Assembly: GCF_020524495.1 (NCBI RefSeq)
Contig: NZ_JAIVLB010000016.1
Coordinates: 1 to 64,000, forward strand
Length of the DNA stretch: 64,000 bases
Direction of reading: 5' to 3'
DNA from: Bacillus stratosphericus
GTDB taxonomy: Bacteria > Bacillota > Bacilli > Bacillales > Bacillaceae
Below, one piece after another: positions 49,811 through 58,382 of the stretch; positions within the stretch are counted from its first letter, which is position 1; each line of letters opens with the position of its first letter. The notes under the pieces were generated by a model. That model was not told where the DNA came from, did no database searches, and saw only the letters and a program-made list of their open reading frames with translations. The position numbers were made by a program, and so were the translations under genes.

Positions 49811-50053
49811 ATGCAAAATAGAAAACCATTCTTGGTTCGTAACTCTTTAGGAATGAATTATGCAACAACAAAAAGGGCTGCCGATATTTTAGCAGACCAG
49901 ATGAAACGATTTAATAAGTACTTCAATGAAGTTAATGCCACGATGGGATTCGAAGGTTTATCATTAGATAATAAAGATAAGGATCTCTTGAAAAAGTGGT
50001 TTACTGGTGAGATAACTGAAGAGGAATACAATAAAAGGTCCGTTCAAAAATAA
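49811..50053 (+). CDS. VbhA-like antitoxin of the Fic toxin
   Basis: 80 residues. ATMGFEGL contains T-x-x-x-E-G (residues 44-49), the inhibitory (S/T)xxxE(G/N) motif of class I Fic antitoxins, and WFTGEITEEEYNKR resembles the VbhA C-terminal helix. The stop overlaps the fic start (TAATG). AGAAGGGGA precedes ATG 49811. Its Glu would block ATP binding in the toxin. Confidence 0.75.
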   Translation: MQNRKPFLVRNSLGMNYATTKRAADILADQMKRFNKYFNEVNATMGFEGLSLDNKDKDLLKKWFTGEITEEEYNKRSVQK

Positions 50054-50709
50054 TGAATCGCTATCAACATACTTCAATGTACTGTTATCCAGGAACTGAT
50101 GTTTTAAAAAACTTATATGACATTAAAGATCTGAGTAAATTGGAACTAAGCGAGAAAAGACTTGTTTCAAAACAATTATTTAAGCTGCAAGAGAATCCAA
50201 TTGCAGGCGGCTTTGATCTGGGTCACTTACAGAAAATCCACAAATTTATCTTTAAGGAGATATACCCATTTGCAGGGAAATTAAGAAATGAGGGCATTAG
50301 TAAAGGAACAACTCATTTTGCAGCACCTGAACATCTAAAAAGTTATGCTAATGACCAATTTAAGATGCTAAAAAAAGAGAAAAAATTAAGTGGGTTAGGG
50401 TTTGATACCTTTGTTGAGAGAATGTCTTACTACATGACTGAAATAAATATGATCCATCCATTTAGAGAAGGCAATGGCCGTACTCAAAGGGAATTTTTTC
50501 GAGAGTTAGCTCTTTACAATGGATTCGTAATTGAATGGGATAAGGTAAATAAAGAAGAGTTAATGACTGCTGCAAAAAGTTCTGTGATCAATGAAAAAGC
50601 ATATATAGACCTGTTTAACAAGGTTATTGTTAATCAGGAACCAAACGAAGCTCTTATGAATGACTATCGTCAAAAAATAAGAAGATCAATGGATCAGCTT
50701 GAACTATAA
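50053..50709 (+). CDS. Fic-domain AMP-transferase toxin
   Basis: 218 residues. The Fic core motif HPFREGNGRTQREF starts at His135; the flap (FAGKLRNEGISKGTTHFAAP) is present. The motif HPFxxGNGR is complete, so AMPylation activity is expected. Known class I Fic toxins modify gyrase or topoisomerase IV. Translationally coupled to the antitoxin. Acts as a plasmid-stabilising module or in recipients. Confidence 0.9.
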   Translation: MNRYQHTSMYCYPGTDVLKNLYDIKDLSKLELSEKRLVSKQLFKLQENPIAGGFDLGHLQKIHKFIFKEIYPFAGKLRNEGISKGTTHFAAPEHLKSYANDQFKMLKKEKKLSGLGFDTFVERMSYYMTEINMIHPFREGNGRTQREFFRELALYNGFVIEWDKVNKEELMTAAKSSVINEKAYIDLFNKVIVNQEPNEALMNDYRQKIRRSMDQLEL

Positions 50710-50744
50710 ACCAGGTGGATAGATAACATTCATCTTGGTTTTTT
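50707..50744 (+). terminator. Terminator after fic
   Basis: Imperfect stem with AACCA/TGGTT ends, then T6. Confidence 0.6.
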
Positions 50745-50852
50745 GCATACAGAAAACTCGCAAAAATTGCACCTGGTTTGAAGTGGATTAAGTCTGTTCT
50801 TATCAGAGTGTTTTCCCTTAAAAATCATTTAATGATTTTAAAAATGGGTATC

Positions 50853-50887
50853 AAAAAAACTGTGCAAAGCAGCTGCACAGTTTTTTT
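50853..50887. terminator. Bidirectional terminator
   Basis: ACTGTGCA/TGCACAGT stem with A7 before and T7 after; closes the minus-strand mobilisation accessory genes and backs up fic termination. A separate palindrome AAAATCAT/ATGATTTT lies at about 50820-50839. Confidence 0.85.
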
Positions 50888-51134
50888 ATTTGATATGCTT
50901 TTCTTGTTTGTTGAATCTCACATATTCTGAGAACTGAACGAATATCTCATCGATTTCTTCAATTGAGTTTTCTCTTAATTCAAAGTGATATTGAGCCTTC
51001 GCGCCAATGTCAATTAATCTTTTGGTCCACTCACGCCTCTTTTTATCCTTTTGAAATTTCTCCAAAGCTTTTGCTTCCTGCTGAAGTTTGTTGATCTTTT
51101 TATTGAGCCGGGCTATTTCCGATTCGGTTGTCAT
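50886..51134 (-). CDS. Coiled-coil mobilisation accessory protein (second)
   Basis: 82 residues from ATG 51134 (AAGGTGA upstream). Coiled coil in the first half (EIARLNKKINKLQQEAKALE), then basic and aromatic residues. It overlaps the upstream gene by 35 bases. Being divergent from the relaxase with oriT between, it probably joins the relaxosome. Not a recognised MobC by sequence. Confidence 0.55.
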   Translation of the reverse strand: MTTESEIARLNKKINKLQQEAKALEKFQKDKKRREWTKRLIDIGAKAQYHFELRENSIEEIDEIFVQFSEYVRFNKQEKHIK

Positions 51135-51348
51135 CAGATTCACCTTCTGACGTTTCGTTATTAATCTCATATTTCGCATGTAAATCAACAATGAGTTTAT
51201 TTATTTCCTTCGGATCTTTTTCCCAGACATTAAATGTATCTAAAAACTTCTTCCCAATGTCTTTCTGTAATTTCGCTCGCGCCTTTTTAAGTTTCTCCTC
51301 ATGTTGCGCAAGTTGCTCTTTAAGTTTCTGAATTGTAGTTGCTGCCAT
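51100..51348 (-). CDS. Coiled-coil mobilisation accessory protein (first)
   Basis: 82 residues: TTIQKLKEQLAQHEEKLKKA coiled coil, then FLDTFNVWEKDPKEINKLIV and an acidic tail. Its layout matches the MobC-like accessory proteins upstream of MOBQ relaxases in conjugative staphylococcal plasmids. AAGGAGA precedes ATG 51348. Confidence 0.55.
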   Translation of the reverse strand: MAATTIQKLKEQLAQHEEKLKKARAKLQKDIGKKFLDTFNVWEKDPKEINKLIVDLHAKYEINNETSEGESDDNRIGNSPAQ

Positions 51349-51526
51349 TTATAATTCTCCTTTTTATTTTTTATATTATCAAAGTGTCATAGTTTATTCA
51401 ATTTATTCATATTGGCTTGTCGGTTTTTTGCTTTAATTGTTTCGATGATTCTATCTTAATTTGCATCTTATCTAAGATTATTGGTACTTACCTCGAAATA
51501 ACCTAATTTTTGCACCGCTAATATGT

Positions 51527-51556
51527 TGTATCATCGACTTATCATCTGGTATAATG
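51527..51556 (+). promoter_or_regulatory. Mobilisation promoter
   Basis: TTGTAT, 18-base spacer, TATAAT at about 51550-51555. Transcription would start just before oriT and read through it into the relaxase gene. Confidence 0.6.
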
Positions 51557-51574
51557 AGGCCAACGAAAGAAGAG

Positions 51575-51640
51575 AGTATGGCGCACTTATACACACCTTC
51601 GTGTGTTGTGCTAAAACCTGCGAGAACGTTGTTCTCACTA
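51575..51640 (-). other. oriT: Predicted oriT with MOBQ-type nic site
   Basis: On the minus strand a hairpin ACACAC-GAAG-GTGTGT (51606-51591) is followed by ATAAGTGCG/CCAT. The RSF1010/pSK41 family nic core is TAAGTGCG/CCCT, so cleavage is predicted between 51582 and 51581 of the minus strand. A second hairpin GAGAAC-GTT-GTTCTC (51622-51636) lies beside it. The relaxase gene starts ~70 bases on, the usual position. Confidence 0.85.
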
Positions 51641-51711
51641 GGTTTCCGTCAAGCGTGTGGTAAAACTCGCTATGCTCGTGTTGAAAATATGGAAAGAGGG
51701 GAGGACCTAAT

Positions 51712-53790
51712 ATGGCAATCTATCACTTTAGTGGACAAGTATTAAGTAAATACAATCGAGAAACCGGCAAACCCAGAAGTCCATTAGCAAGTGCAGCATA
51801 TCGCTCAGGCGATAAGCTTACAGATGAGTCAAATGGTCTTACCTTTTTCTATAAACGTGAAGTTGAACCTGTTGCACATATCCTTGCTCCTGATCATGCT
51901 CCATCTTGGGTTTATGAGCGTGAAAGATTATGGAATGAGGTAAATACAATTGAGAAAAATATAAATTCTCAGTTTGCGAGAGAGTTCAATATCGCGTTGC
52001 CAGTCGAATTGTCACATGAAGAACAAGAACAGCTTGCACTAGAATTCTGCCAAGAAGCATTTGTTGAAAAAGGAATGGTTGCAGATATCGCTATACATAG
52101 AGATGATGAAAATAATCCTCACTTTCATGTAATGTGTACTGTTAGACCATTTGAGGAAAACGGCTCATGGGGATTCAAGGGAAGACGTGAATACCTAAAA
52201 GATGAAAATGGTGAATTCATTAAAGACAAGAATGGAAAACGTGCCTTCAGAAAAATTAACTCTACTGATTGGGGAGATAAAGAAGTCTTTAATCAATGGA
52301 GAAAGCTTTGGAGTGATAAAGCAAACTCTTTCCTAGGGAAAGCAGGCATTGATGAAAGAATCTCTCATCTTTCAAACGAGGATAGAGGACTTGAAACTAT
52401 TCCTCAAATTCATGAGGGATATGTTGCTCGGAAGATGGAAAGCGAAGGAAAGAAATCAGATCGTGTTGAATACAATCGACAAGTGAAAAAGTATAACAGT
52501 AAAGTTGCTGAGTTAAATGTTTATAAAAAGAAAAAGCAGAACATTCAATATCAAAATAAGTTTGTTCGTAAGCTATCACCAGCAGAGAAAAAAGAATTGG
52601 CGAAGGTTGCAAAACAACTTAAAATGTTTGTTAATTTTGAGTCGCTAAATACAAGAAGACAACAGCTGCAAAAGTGGGAAAAGAAGGTCACTTTTAATAA
52701 ATTTGAGAATGATAAAGAGCGTAAATTAAGCACAATTTCTGATCAGAAGGAAGCGATTAGTCAAGCACTAGAAATTTTAGAAAGAGAAAGTGACCGTTTT
52801 ATAAAAACAAACTATCCTCATCTAGATTGTACAAAGATGAGTCAAGATGTGAAGATTACTTTGACTGATCGTTCAATTGATCTTGGTCGATTATTGGCTG
52901 CTGATGAAATTGATGACTTATTGAATGATCGTAAAATTGATTTGCTCAATGAGCAAATCACAAATGTGTTGGAAAACAGATTTACATTTGTAATGGCTGC
53001 GGATAAGGAATTATCAAAAATGATTGGTGTCAAAAACCTCTTAGAAAAGAGACTCGGCATTAATAGCGAATCACCAATTAATAAAATCAAAGAAGCTGCA
53101 TTCCATAATCCTACTGACTACGAATTGTTAAAGAAAACAATCATTGCTTTAGAAAAATTAGATCACTCTAAACAAATGATTACTGAACTTTATGACCTTG
53201 AAATTAGAAAGCATTATCCAGACATAAAACGTCCACTTACATTGGAACAAAAAGAAATATTACTTGTAGGACTAGAGTATTTTGGAGAACCAATTCAGCT
53301 GGATAAACCAATAGATAAGTTTAGATATTCAACTATTGAACAAAGAAGAATTCTAGAAATATTCTCTTCAGTAAGCCCTTATGTGGTGAGAAATGACTTG
53401 AAGAAGAGGTTCCCTGACTTCAAAGTTGATAACCCAAGATTCATTGTTTTCTTCAAGGATGAATGTCTAAGAAATATAGATAATTTATCCGAAGAGGATA
53501 TTAAAATTCTTCAAAAGATTGATCCTGAACGAATAGCAGAAAATGAATTCAGTAAAACAGAGTTTGTTCGTTCTACAAATTATGAAATTAATCGTTTATT
53601 AAATAACGAGTACGAAGGTCATAACCATTCTGCTGGGCTAAATCCTTCTGGTGTCATTACTGGAACATTTAATCAAATGTTTGAGGAAGCTATGAGGGAT
53701 CGAAGTTTCGATTCAAAACGTCAATTTGAAGAAGACCTGAAGAGTAAGTCTAAAAAAATGCGGAGAGGTCGTAGTGGGCCTAGCTTATAG
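51712..53790 (+). CDS. MOBQ-family relaxase (MobA/MobL type)
   Basis: 692 residues. Motif I with the likely catalytic tyrosine (ASAAYRSGDKL, Tyr30) and the metal-binding HUH-type triad IHRDDENNPHFHVM (His129, His137, His139). The N-terminal ~230 residues are the MobA/MobL relaxase domain; the rest is helical, with no helicase motif. It nicks oriT and pilots the strand through VirD4. AGAGGGGAGG precedes ATG 51712. The basic end (KSKSKKMRRGRSGPSL) may be a secretion signal. Confidence 0.93.
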   Translation: MAIYHFSGQVLSKYNRETGKPRSPLASAAYRSGDKLTDESNGLTFFYKREVEPVAHILAPDHAPSWVYERERLWNEVNTIEKNINSQFAREFNIALPVELSHEEQEQLALEFCQEAFVEKGMVADIAIHRDDENNPHFHVMCTVRPFEENGSWGFKGRREYLKDENGEFIKDKNGKRAFRKINSTDWGDKEVFNQWRKLWSDKANSFLGKAGIDERISHLSNEDRGLETIPQIHEGYVARKMESEGKKSDRVEYNRQVKKYNSKVAELNVYKKKKQNIQYQNKFVRKLSPAEKKELAKVAKQLKMFVNFESLNTRRQQLQKWEKKVTFNKFENDKERKLSTISDQKEAISQALEILERESDRFIKTNYPHLDCTKMSQDVKITLTDRSIDLGRLLAADEIDDLLNDRKIDLLNEQITNVLENRFTFVMAADKELSKMIGVKNLLEKRLGINSESPINKIKEAAFHNPTDYELLKKTIIALEKLDHSKQMITELYDLEIRKHYPDIKRPLTLEQKEILLVGLEYFGEPIQLDKPIDKFRYSTIEQRRILEIFSSVSPYVVRNDLKKRFPDFKVDNPRFIVFFKDECLRNIDNLSEEDIKILQKIDPERIAENEFSKTEFVRSTNYEINRLLNNEYEGHNHSAGLNPSGVITGTFNQMFEEAMRDRSFDSKRQFEEDLKSKSKKMRRGRSGPSL

Positions 53791-53802
53791 AGAAAGAGGG
53801 GA

Positions 53803-55776
53803 ATGATTTATTTGGGATTTTACTCGACCTTTACAGGTGAATTTACCTTTGATAGACCGTTAGATAATTACTTATTTCATTTATTAAATGGTCTAGCAAC
53901 GACAAGAAGAATGGCTAGAAATATTGAAGGGTTTGGTAAAGAAGGAGAGTTTTATATTGATGGAGATCAATTTGATGACAATATTATTGATCCAAACAAA
54001 CCTCCTGGTAGCCAGCCTAGTCTTAATCTTGAATGGGTCCCAGCTGAGAATAAACGCTCTCTTAAATGGAGTGGTCATGAATCATTCCATGATCCAGAAG
54101 GCTGGCTCCAATACCTAGTTACTAATGTACTCGAACCTAAAGGGTATTTGCTAAACGGGACTGTAAATGTCGTGAGCGAAAGAGAAGTTCCAGATGATAA
54201 TGATGGATCAATGACTGAACGCACTCACATAAGCATTCAAAATAATCTTATAAAAACAGGGAAGGGGCATGTAGACTTGTCGAAAAAAAATAAAGACAAT
54301 GTGTATCAGAGGAAAACAAATTCTGAAATAGCAGCTGAACTTACCCAACTTTCGGAAAAAGTAATACAAGCAGTAAAAGAAACTGTCATAAATCCTGAAG
54401 AGTATAAAAGATATTTGGACTATGCAAGTAGATTTCCTCAACGGTCAATGCGAAACCAGATGCTCATTTTTAAACAAAGGCCAGGTGCGGATCTTGTTGC
54501 CGGATTAAAAGCTTGGAACAAACAAGGAAGACAAGTGATAAAGGGTACTAAAGCGATTAAGGTGTTTGCACCAGTAATGGGAAAAGAAACAGAAGTAGAT
54601 GATAAGACAAAAGAACAAATTGAAAAGACTGTGATCAAAGGGTATAAAGCAGTGAATGTCTATGATGTAAATGACACAAAGGGTGTTCCTTTACCTGTTA
54701 ATCCTGTGATGCCTAGTAATGTTCAAGAAAGTGATTTTGCCAATAAGGTTTTTCCTCATTTGTTAAAAGAATTGAGAAAGGATCTGCCCATTAACTTAGA
54801 CGATAACTATCCAGGTGAAGCTAATGGTCATTACAATCGGCTACAGAATGCTATCACAATCAAAACGAATGGCCGCGACACTACGAATCAATGCAAAACC
54901 CTAATTCATGAGTATGCTCATTCGCAGTTCCATAGCGTGTTCAGTAAATATGTACTTGAAGATAAACAAACCAAGGAATTTCAAGCAGAGAGTACAGCTT
55001 ACCTATCATTGAAATCATTTGGTTTGGACACAAGTGAATATTCTTTTCCTTATCTGAAAGGATGGGCTGGCTCGCTCGATGATGATAAATTGATGCAACT
55101 TCAAACAGATATTCAAAAAGAAAGTGCGAAGTTAATCAGACGCATTGAAGACGTGATAATTGAAAATGATCTAAAATTTGAAGTACCAACTACTCTTAGA
55201 GAAAACACTCTTTCAAAGTTAGAGGATGAGGGACGAGTAAGGTTAATTGAGCTTGCTGGACATTACAGCCTTGTTAAAGGGGAATGTAAAGAAGGATTAC
55301 TTAATAACCTAGATTCATTTAAACAAGTTGGCGAATATTTAGGTCAAGACAGGGACAGAGCCATAAAAATCTTTGAAATTAAACAAGGACAAGTACCACT
55401 TGTCTCCTGTGAACAATTGGATAAGAATAAAGGAAGTATGCATCTTTATAAACGCCAGCTTACTTCAGGTGATAATGTGTATTTTGTTGGTGCTGCAAGC
55501 TTAACGAACGTTAAAGCTGTTACACCTTCGACTACAAACCTAGAAGCAGCTGCGAGCCTTTATGAAGATATAACCAAAGGGAAAAGTCTTGGATCTGCTG
55601 AAAAGCTGTTAGAGTCGTTAAAGATGCGCGACAGTGATCGGGATGGTTTAACCGACTATCAAGAAATGAGGTTAGGAACTAACCCATTGAACCCTGATAC
55701 TGATAATGATGGAATACCTGATGGGCGGGACGTGTCTCCGAAAACACCGAACAGAGGGCAAGAATTGTCACTATAA
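53803..55776 (+). CDS. Polyvalent ArdC-like antirestriction protein with TSP3 repeats
   Basis: 657 residues. Residues 1-~135 are an unassigned domain; ~175-300 follow the ArdC N-terminal ssDNA-binding pattern (FPQRSMRNQMLIFKQRPGAD then LKAWNKQGRQVIKGTKAIKV); ~365-380 is a metallopeptidase helix (TLIHEYAHSQFHS, HExxH). The end carries DSDRDGLTDYQEMRLGTNPL then DTDNDGIPDGRD, calcium-binding thrombospondin type 3-like repeats that are rare on cytosolic proteins. It follows the relaxase by 12 bases and so may be co-transferred to protect incoming DNA. Confidence 0.8.
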   Translation: MIYLGFYSTFTGEFTFDRPLDNYLFHLLNGLATTRRMARNIEGFGKEGEFYIDGDQFDDNIIDPNKPPGSQPSLNLEWVPAENKRSLKWSGHESFHDPEGWLQYLVTNVLEPKGYLLNGTVNVVSEREVPDDNDGSMTERTHISIQNNLIKTGKGHVDLSKKNKDNVYQRKTNSEIAAELTQLSEKVIQAVKETVINPEEYKRYLDYASRFPQRSMRNQMLIFKQRPGADLVAGLKAWNKQGRQVIKGTKAIKVFAPVMGKETEVDDKTKEQIEKTVIKGYKAVNVYDVNDTKGVPLPVNPVMPSNVQESDFANKVFPHLLKELRKDLPINLDDNYPGEANGHYNRLQNAITIKTNGRDTTNQCKTLIHEYAHSQFHSVFSKYVLEDKQTKEFQAESTAYLSLKSFGLDTSEYSFPYLKGWAGSLDDDKLMQLQTDIQKESAKLIRRIEDVIIENDLKFEVPTTLRENTLSKLEDEGRVRLIELAGHYSLVKGECKEGLLNNLDSFKQVGEYLGQDRDRAIKIFEIKQGQVPLVSCEQLDKNKGSMHLYKRQLTSGDNVYFVGAASLTNVKAVTPSTTNLEAAASLYEDITKGKSLGSAEKLLESLKMRDSDRDGLTDYQEMRLGTNPLNPDTDNDGIPDGRDVSPKTPNRGQELSL

Positions 55777-55793
55777 TACTAGGAGGAAAAACA

Positions 55794-55976
55794 ATGAAAA
55801 CTATGGAGTATTATCTATTTGAGATAGAGGTAAACGAGTTACCAATATATGAAAAAGGACAATGGGAAGATAAAGGTTCCTTAACTGTAAATAAAGAGGA
55901 AGCAGTTGCATCTGAAGTAGTTGCATACGGTGCAACTACAGATCAGAAGTATGTTGAGCTATTTGAGAAAAATTAA
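55794..55976 (+). CDS. Small acidic hypothetical protein
   Basis: 60 residues, AGGAGG upstream of ATG 55794, starting MKTMEYYLFEIEVNELPIYE. Last gene of the relaxase transcript. Compact, acidic and beta-rich; function unknown. Confidence 0.55.
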   Translation: MKTMEYYLFEIEVNELPIYEKGQWEDKGSLTVNKEEAVASEVVAYGATTDQKYVELFEKN

Positions 55977-56035
55977 GCAACTTGATTAATTGGTTAATTG
56001 AAAGTTATAATTGGATAGATAAATAAGCTCCTGCT

Positions 56036-56047
56036 TGTTTATTAAAC
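56036..56047 (+). promoter_or_regulatory. TGTTTATTAAAC element shared with 3681
   Basis: Exact 12-base match to the element upstream of the multi-RHH gene at 3735; here it lies ~70 bases before another RHH-repeat gene. Confidence 0.35.
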
Positions 56048-56052
56048 ATTAC

Positions 56053-56083
56053 ATGGACCTCTTTTCGCCGGGAGGTCTGTTTT
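56053..56083 (+). terminator. Intrinsic terminator
   Basis: GACCTC/GAGGTC stem with a 10-base loop followed by TGT7. It ends the relaxase transcript, or acts as an attenuator before the next gene. Confidence 0.75.
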
Positions 56084-56114
56084 TTTGAAAAATAAACAGG
56101 AGTGGGTTGTTAGG

Positions 56115-56747
56115 GTGACGAGAACACAGATTACAGTTAATATTGATCTTGAGATTTATACAAAGGTAAAAGAGAAAATTGAGCCTCTTAATTCCCATTT
56201 AAGAGTGGTTTTAAGACATTTTATTTCTAATCACTACAATCCTTCCGAAAATTTAGATCAGACTAAACCCTCAAATTCAATGAATCAATACATATTTAAA
56301 TTTATGGCTGACGATCAATACTTAAATAAAATTAATGAGATGAACAACGCGCACTGGAATAGATCGAATCTCTTCAGAGATGTATTCAAACAGTTATTAG
56401 CATTTTTGAATGAATGTCCAGATTACTACAGAAGAAGCACAAAGATAATTAAGTCACAGTACAAAATAAGAGACGAAATGATTGTGAAGCTAAATCGAAC
56501 TTTTCCATTCAAACAAAAATCAATAAACATTGAACTTTTCCTTAAAAATCATTATGAGCGTGCTTCATTTGAAGTTGGCATACATAAAGGAGCCAACCTT
56601 AAAACGACTAGAATTGAACTTGATTCATTGGCTCATGCTATTTTAGATAAGATCGCTAATGCATATGAGGTGAGCAAGTCTGTGGTAATGAGGGACGTTG
56701 TGAACCAGATATTAGAATATGAAGACAACAAAAAAGAGCTGAGATAA
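56115..56747 (+). CDS. Putative DNA-binding protein with four RHH-like repeats
   Basis: About 210 residues from GTG 56115 (AGGAG 12 bases upstream; a TTG at 56085 inside the terminator T-run is the alternative). Four strand-helix-helix units (QITVNIDLEIYTKVKEKI; YIFKFMADDQYLNKINEMNN; KIRDEMIVKLNRTF; TTRIELDSLAHAILDKIAN). Same design as the product at 3735. Likely repressor or relaxosome/partition accessory. Confidence 0.55.
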   Translation: MTRTQITVNIDLEIYTKVKEKIEPLNSHLRVVLRHFISNHYNPSENLDQTKPSNSMNQYIFKFMADDQYLNKINEMNNAHWNRSNLFRDVFKQLLAFLNECPDYYRRSTKIIKSQYKIRDEMIVKLNRTFPFKQKSINIELFLKNHYERASFEVGIHKGANLKTTRIELDSLAHAILDKIANAYEVSKSVVMRDVVNQILEYEDNKKELR

Positions 56748-56757
56748 GCTCTTTTTT
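56731..56757. terminator. Bidirectional terminator
   Basis: AAAAGAGCT/AGCTCTTTT stem with flanking A- and T-runs; overlaps the ends of the convergent genes. Confidence 0.75.
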
Positions 56758-56851
56758 ATTTTGTCTTCTTTATAATTTTATTTTTTTTAGAAAGTGCTGC
56801 AAGTGCTGCTGCCTGTTTTTTTGTTATGGACTTTTCTGTTTGATTAGCCAT
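56756..56851 (-). CDS. 31-residue basic peptide
   Basis: MANQTEKSITKKQAAALAAL then SKKNKIIKKTK, from ATG 56851 with GAGAGG upstream; strongly basic. It is convergent with the RHH gene. The only support is the ribosome site and amino-acid pattern. Confidence 0.4.
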   Translation of the reverse strand: MANQTEKSITKKQAAALAALSKKNKIIKKTK

Positions 56852-57012
56852 TGTCTTCAATCCTCTCTTCAGGAGTTTCTTTTTATTCATTATCGCCAGA
56901 TTTTCATGGTTCTAACCCCCTATCCTGGACAATATGAATAAGTATGGCCGTTTGGCCCGATGACCCTGATATAAAAGAGCAAAGAACCGTAAAAGAGAAG
57001 GGGGAAGATGGG

Positions 57013-57444
57013 ATGACGAAACGCGTTCATCTGAATCCGATTTTGAATAAGTTAAATAAGGATGAAAGCAAAACAATTCAAAGATCCAGTGTCCAGCAAA
57101 AAAGACAGCAGAGAGTGGATAAAAAACATGATATTAAAATACCACTAGACAAAGAATTGATTAATGAAATGAAGAAAAGAGCTTTTGACAAGCGAATGAC
57201 TCTTACTGAATTCACTTCTCACTTGCTCCAAAAAGGGGTAAAAGATCCTTTGGCCAAATATCTTCCGATGCCGGAAAGAAGTTATAAGGGAAATGAAAAC
57301 ACTGTGCGTGCAAAATTAAATAAGCATGAGTACGATCAATTATTTGCATTGCAATTGGAATTTGATTATAGGTCCCAGAGACAGGCTGCTCATCATGTCC
57401 TAATGAACATGCTTATGAGAGATAAAGAAAATGACTTATTATAG
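57013..57444 (+). CDS. Two-repeat RHH-like protein
   Basis: 143 residues from ATG 57013 (AAGGGGGA upstream; the in-frame ATG at 56944 lacks a site). A basic linker is followed by two strand-helix-helix units (DIKIPLDKELINEMKKRAFD then RMTLTEFTSHLLQKG; TVRAKLNKHEYDQLFALQLE). Ends in a 14-base overlap with the next gene. Third member of the plasmid's RHH set. Confidence 0.6.
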   Translation: MTKRVHLNPILNKLNKDESKTIQRSSVQQKRQQRVDKKHDIKIPLDKELINEMKKRAFDKRMTLTEFTSHLLQKGVKDPLAKYLPMPERSYKGNENTVRAKLNKHEYDQLFALQLEFDYRSQRQAAHHVLMNMLMRDKENDLL

Positions 57445-58000
57445 GGTGATCCATGAAGAATTGGACATGATAAGTGGGGCTTCATCGAAGTGGACTAACC
57501 TCATGAGGAAAGCATACAAAGCTATTATGCAGGACATTACCCTAGAATTACACCTGGAACCATTCGTGCTTTTGAGAGCAAGAACGATATGCGAAGACAT
57601 TGAAGATTTAGCTGAAGAGGAATTTGAGTTGGAGGACCTTCTCGGATTGCTGTATAAAGATTTTCTAAAACAAGTAAAAAGGACAAGCGATATAGTTTCC
57701 CTCAGAGAACTTTATAGACGTATAGAAGTGAGGAAAAACAATTACTTAAAGTTGTCTACTTATGATGGTGAATGTGTGGAGATATGGAATGAAGGTTTGG
57801 TCACATATAGAATCAAATTGAAAAGGGATGACTTGTTAAGAGGTGAAGTATTCTTATGGGATGTTGCTGGCGAGGATGTGGAGATATCAATAGGGGAAAT
57901 CATAGAAATATCACTTAATGAATTTGTTGCGGAATTTATGAGAGGTGAAGGAAAAAACATAATTCAAAGATTAATAAATTCGTTAAATGAAGACAGCTAA
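57431..58000 (+). CDS. Hypothetical 189-residue acidic protein
   Basis: Overlaps the two-repeat RHH gene by 14 bases, so it is probably its partner. Helical N-terminal half (ICEDIEDLAEEEFELEDLLG), beta-rich C-terminal half. Cytosolic. Function unknown. Followed by a terminator. Confidence 0.55.
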   Translation: MTYYRVIHEELDMISGASSKWTNLMRKAYKAIMQDITLELHLEPFVLLRARTICEDIEDLAEEEFELEDLLGLLYKDFLKQVKRTSDIVSLRELYRRIEVRKNNYLKLSTYDGECVEIWNEGLVTYRIKLKRDDLLRGEVFLWDVAGEDVEISIGEIIEISLNEFVAEFMRGEGKNIIQRLINSLNEDS

Positions 58001-58014
58001 AACTGTCTTTTTTT
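57991..58014 (+). terminator. Intrinsic terminator
   Basis: AGACAG/CTGTCT stem then T8, overlapping the end of the 57431 gene. Confidence 0.85.
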
Positions 58015-58067
58015 TCATTAAAATATCCTAAAATATATCAAAAAGTAGTGTCTATTATATGTAATAA

Positions 58068-58172
58068 TGGTATAATAGAAGTAGTTGGAAAAGCAATTCA
58101 AACGGCGATGCTCTATGAGCAAAATTGTAATGTTTAAAAAAACAAGTAGGAATGTGAATGTGTCTACATTCC
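58068..58172 (+). promoter_or_regulatory. Extended -10 promoter and leader hairpin
   Basis: TGGTATAAT at 58068-58076 is an extended -10 promoter. A leader hairpin GGAATGT/ACATTCC lies at 58149-58172, just upstream of the Spo0E-like gene. Confidence 0.5.
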
Positions 58173-58191
58173 GAATAGGGAGTGCAGATCA

Positions 58192-58329
58192 ATGAAAGAA
58201 ATTGAAATTATGAGGCAGGAAATGATTCGTATTGGATTTGAGAAAGGATTCTCACACCAGGAAACGGTGAAAATTAGTCAAGAATTGGACAAGCTCATTT
58301 GTAATGTGATGATAACAAGCAAGGCGTAG
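58192..58329 (+). CDS. Spo0E-like aspartyl-phosphate phosphatase peptide
   Basis: 45 residues, two helices, with the family signature SQELDKLI (residues 29-36) after the usual R-x-x-M and G motifs. Spo0E-type proteins dephosphorylate Spo0A~P or relatives and delay sporulation. Short even for the family. GGGAGTG lies upstream of ATG 58192. Confidence 0.8.
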   Translation: MKEIEIMRQEMIRIGFEKGFSHQETVKISQELDKLICNVMITSKA

Positions 58330-58382
58330 CAACAATAAATACGAATTGCTTTTCTAACCGATCATAGTTTGGAGGCTTAGAT

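Noticed and set aside
49811-50053. Considered as a ParR-like partition gene
   Set aside because: The T-x-x-x-E-G motif and TAATG overlap with fic make a VbhA-type antitoxin the better call.
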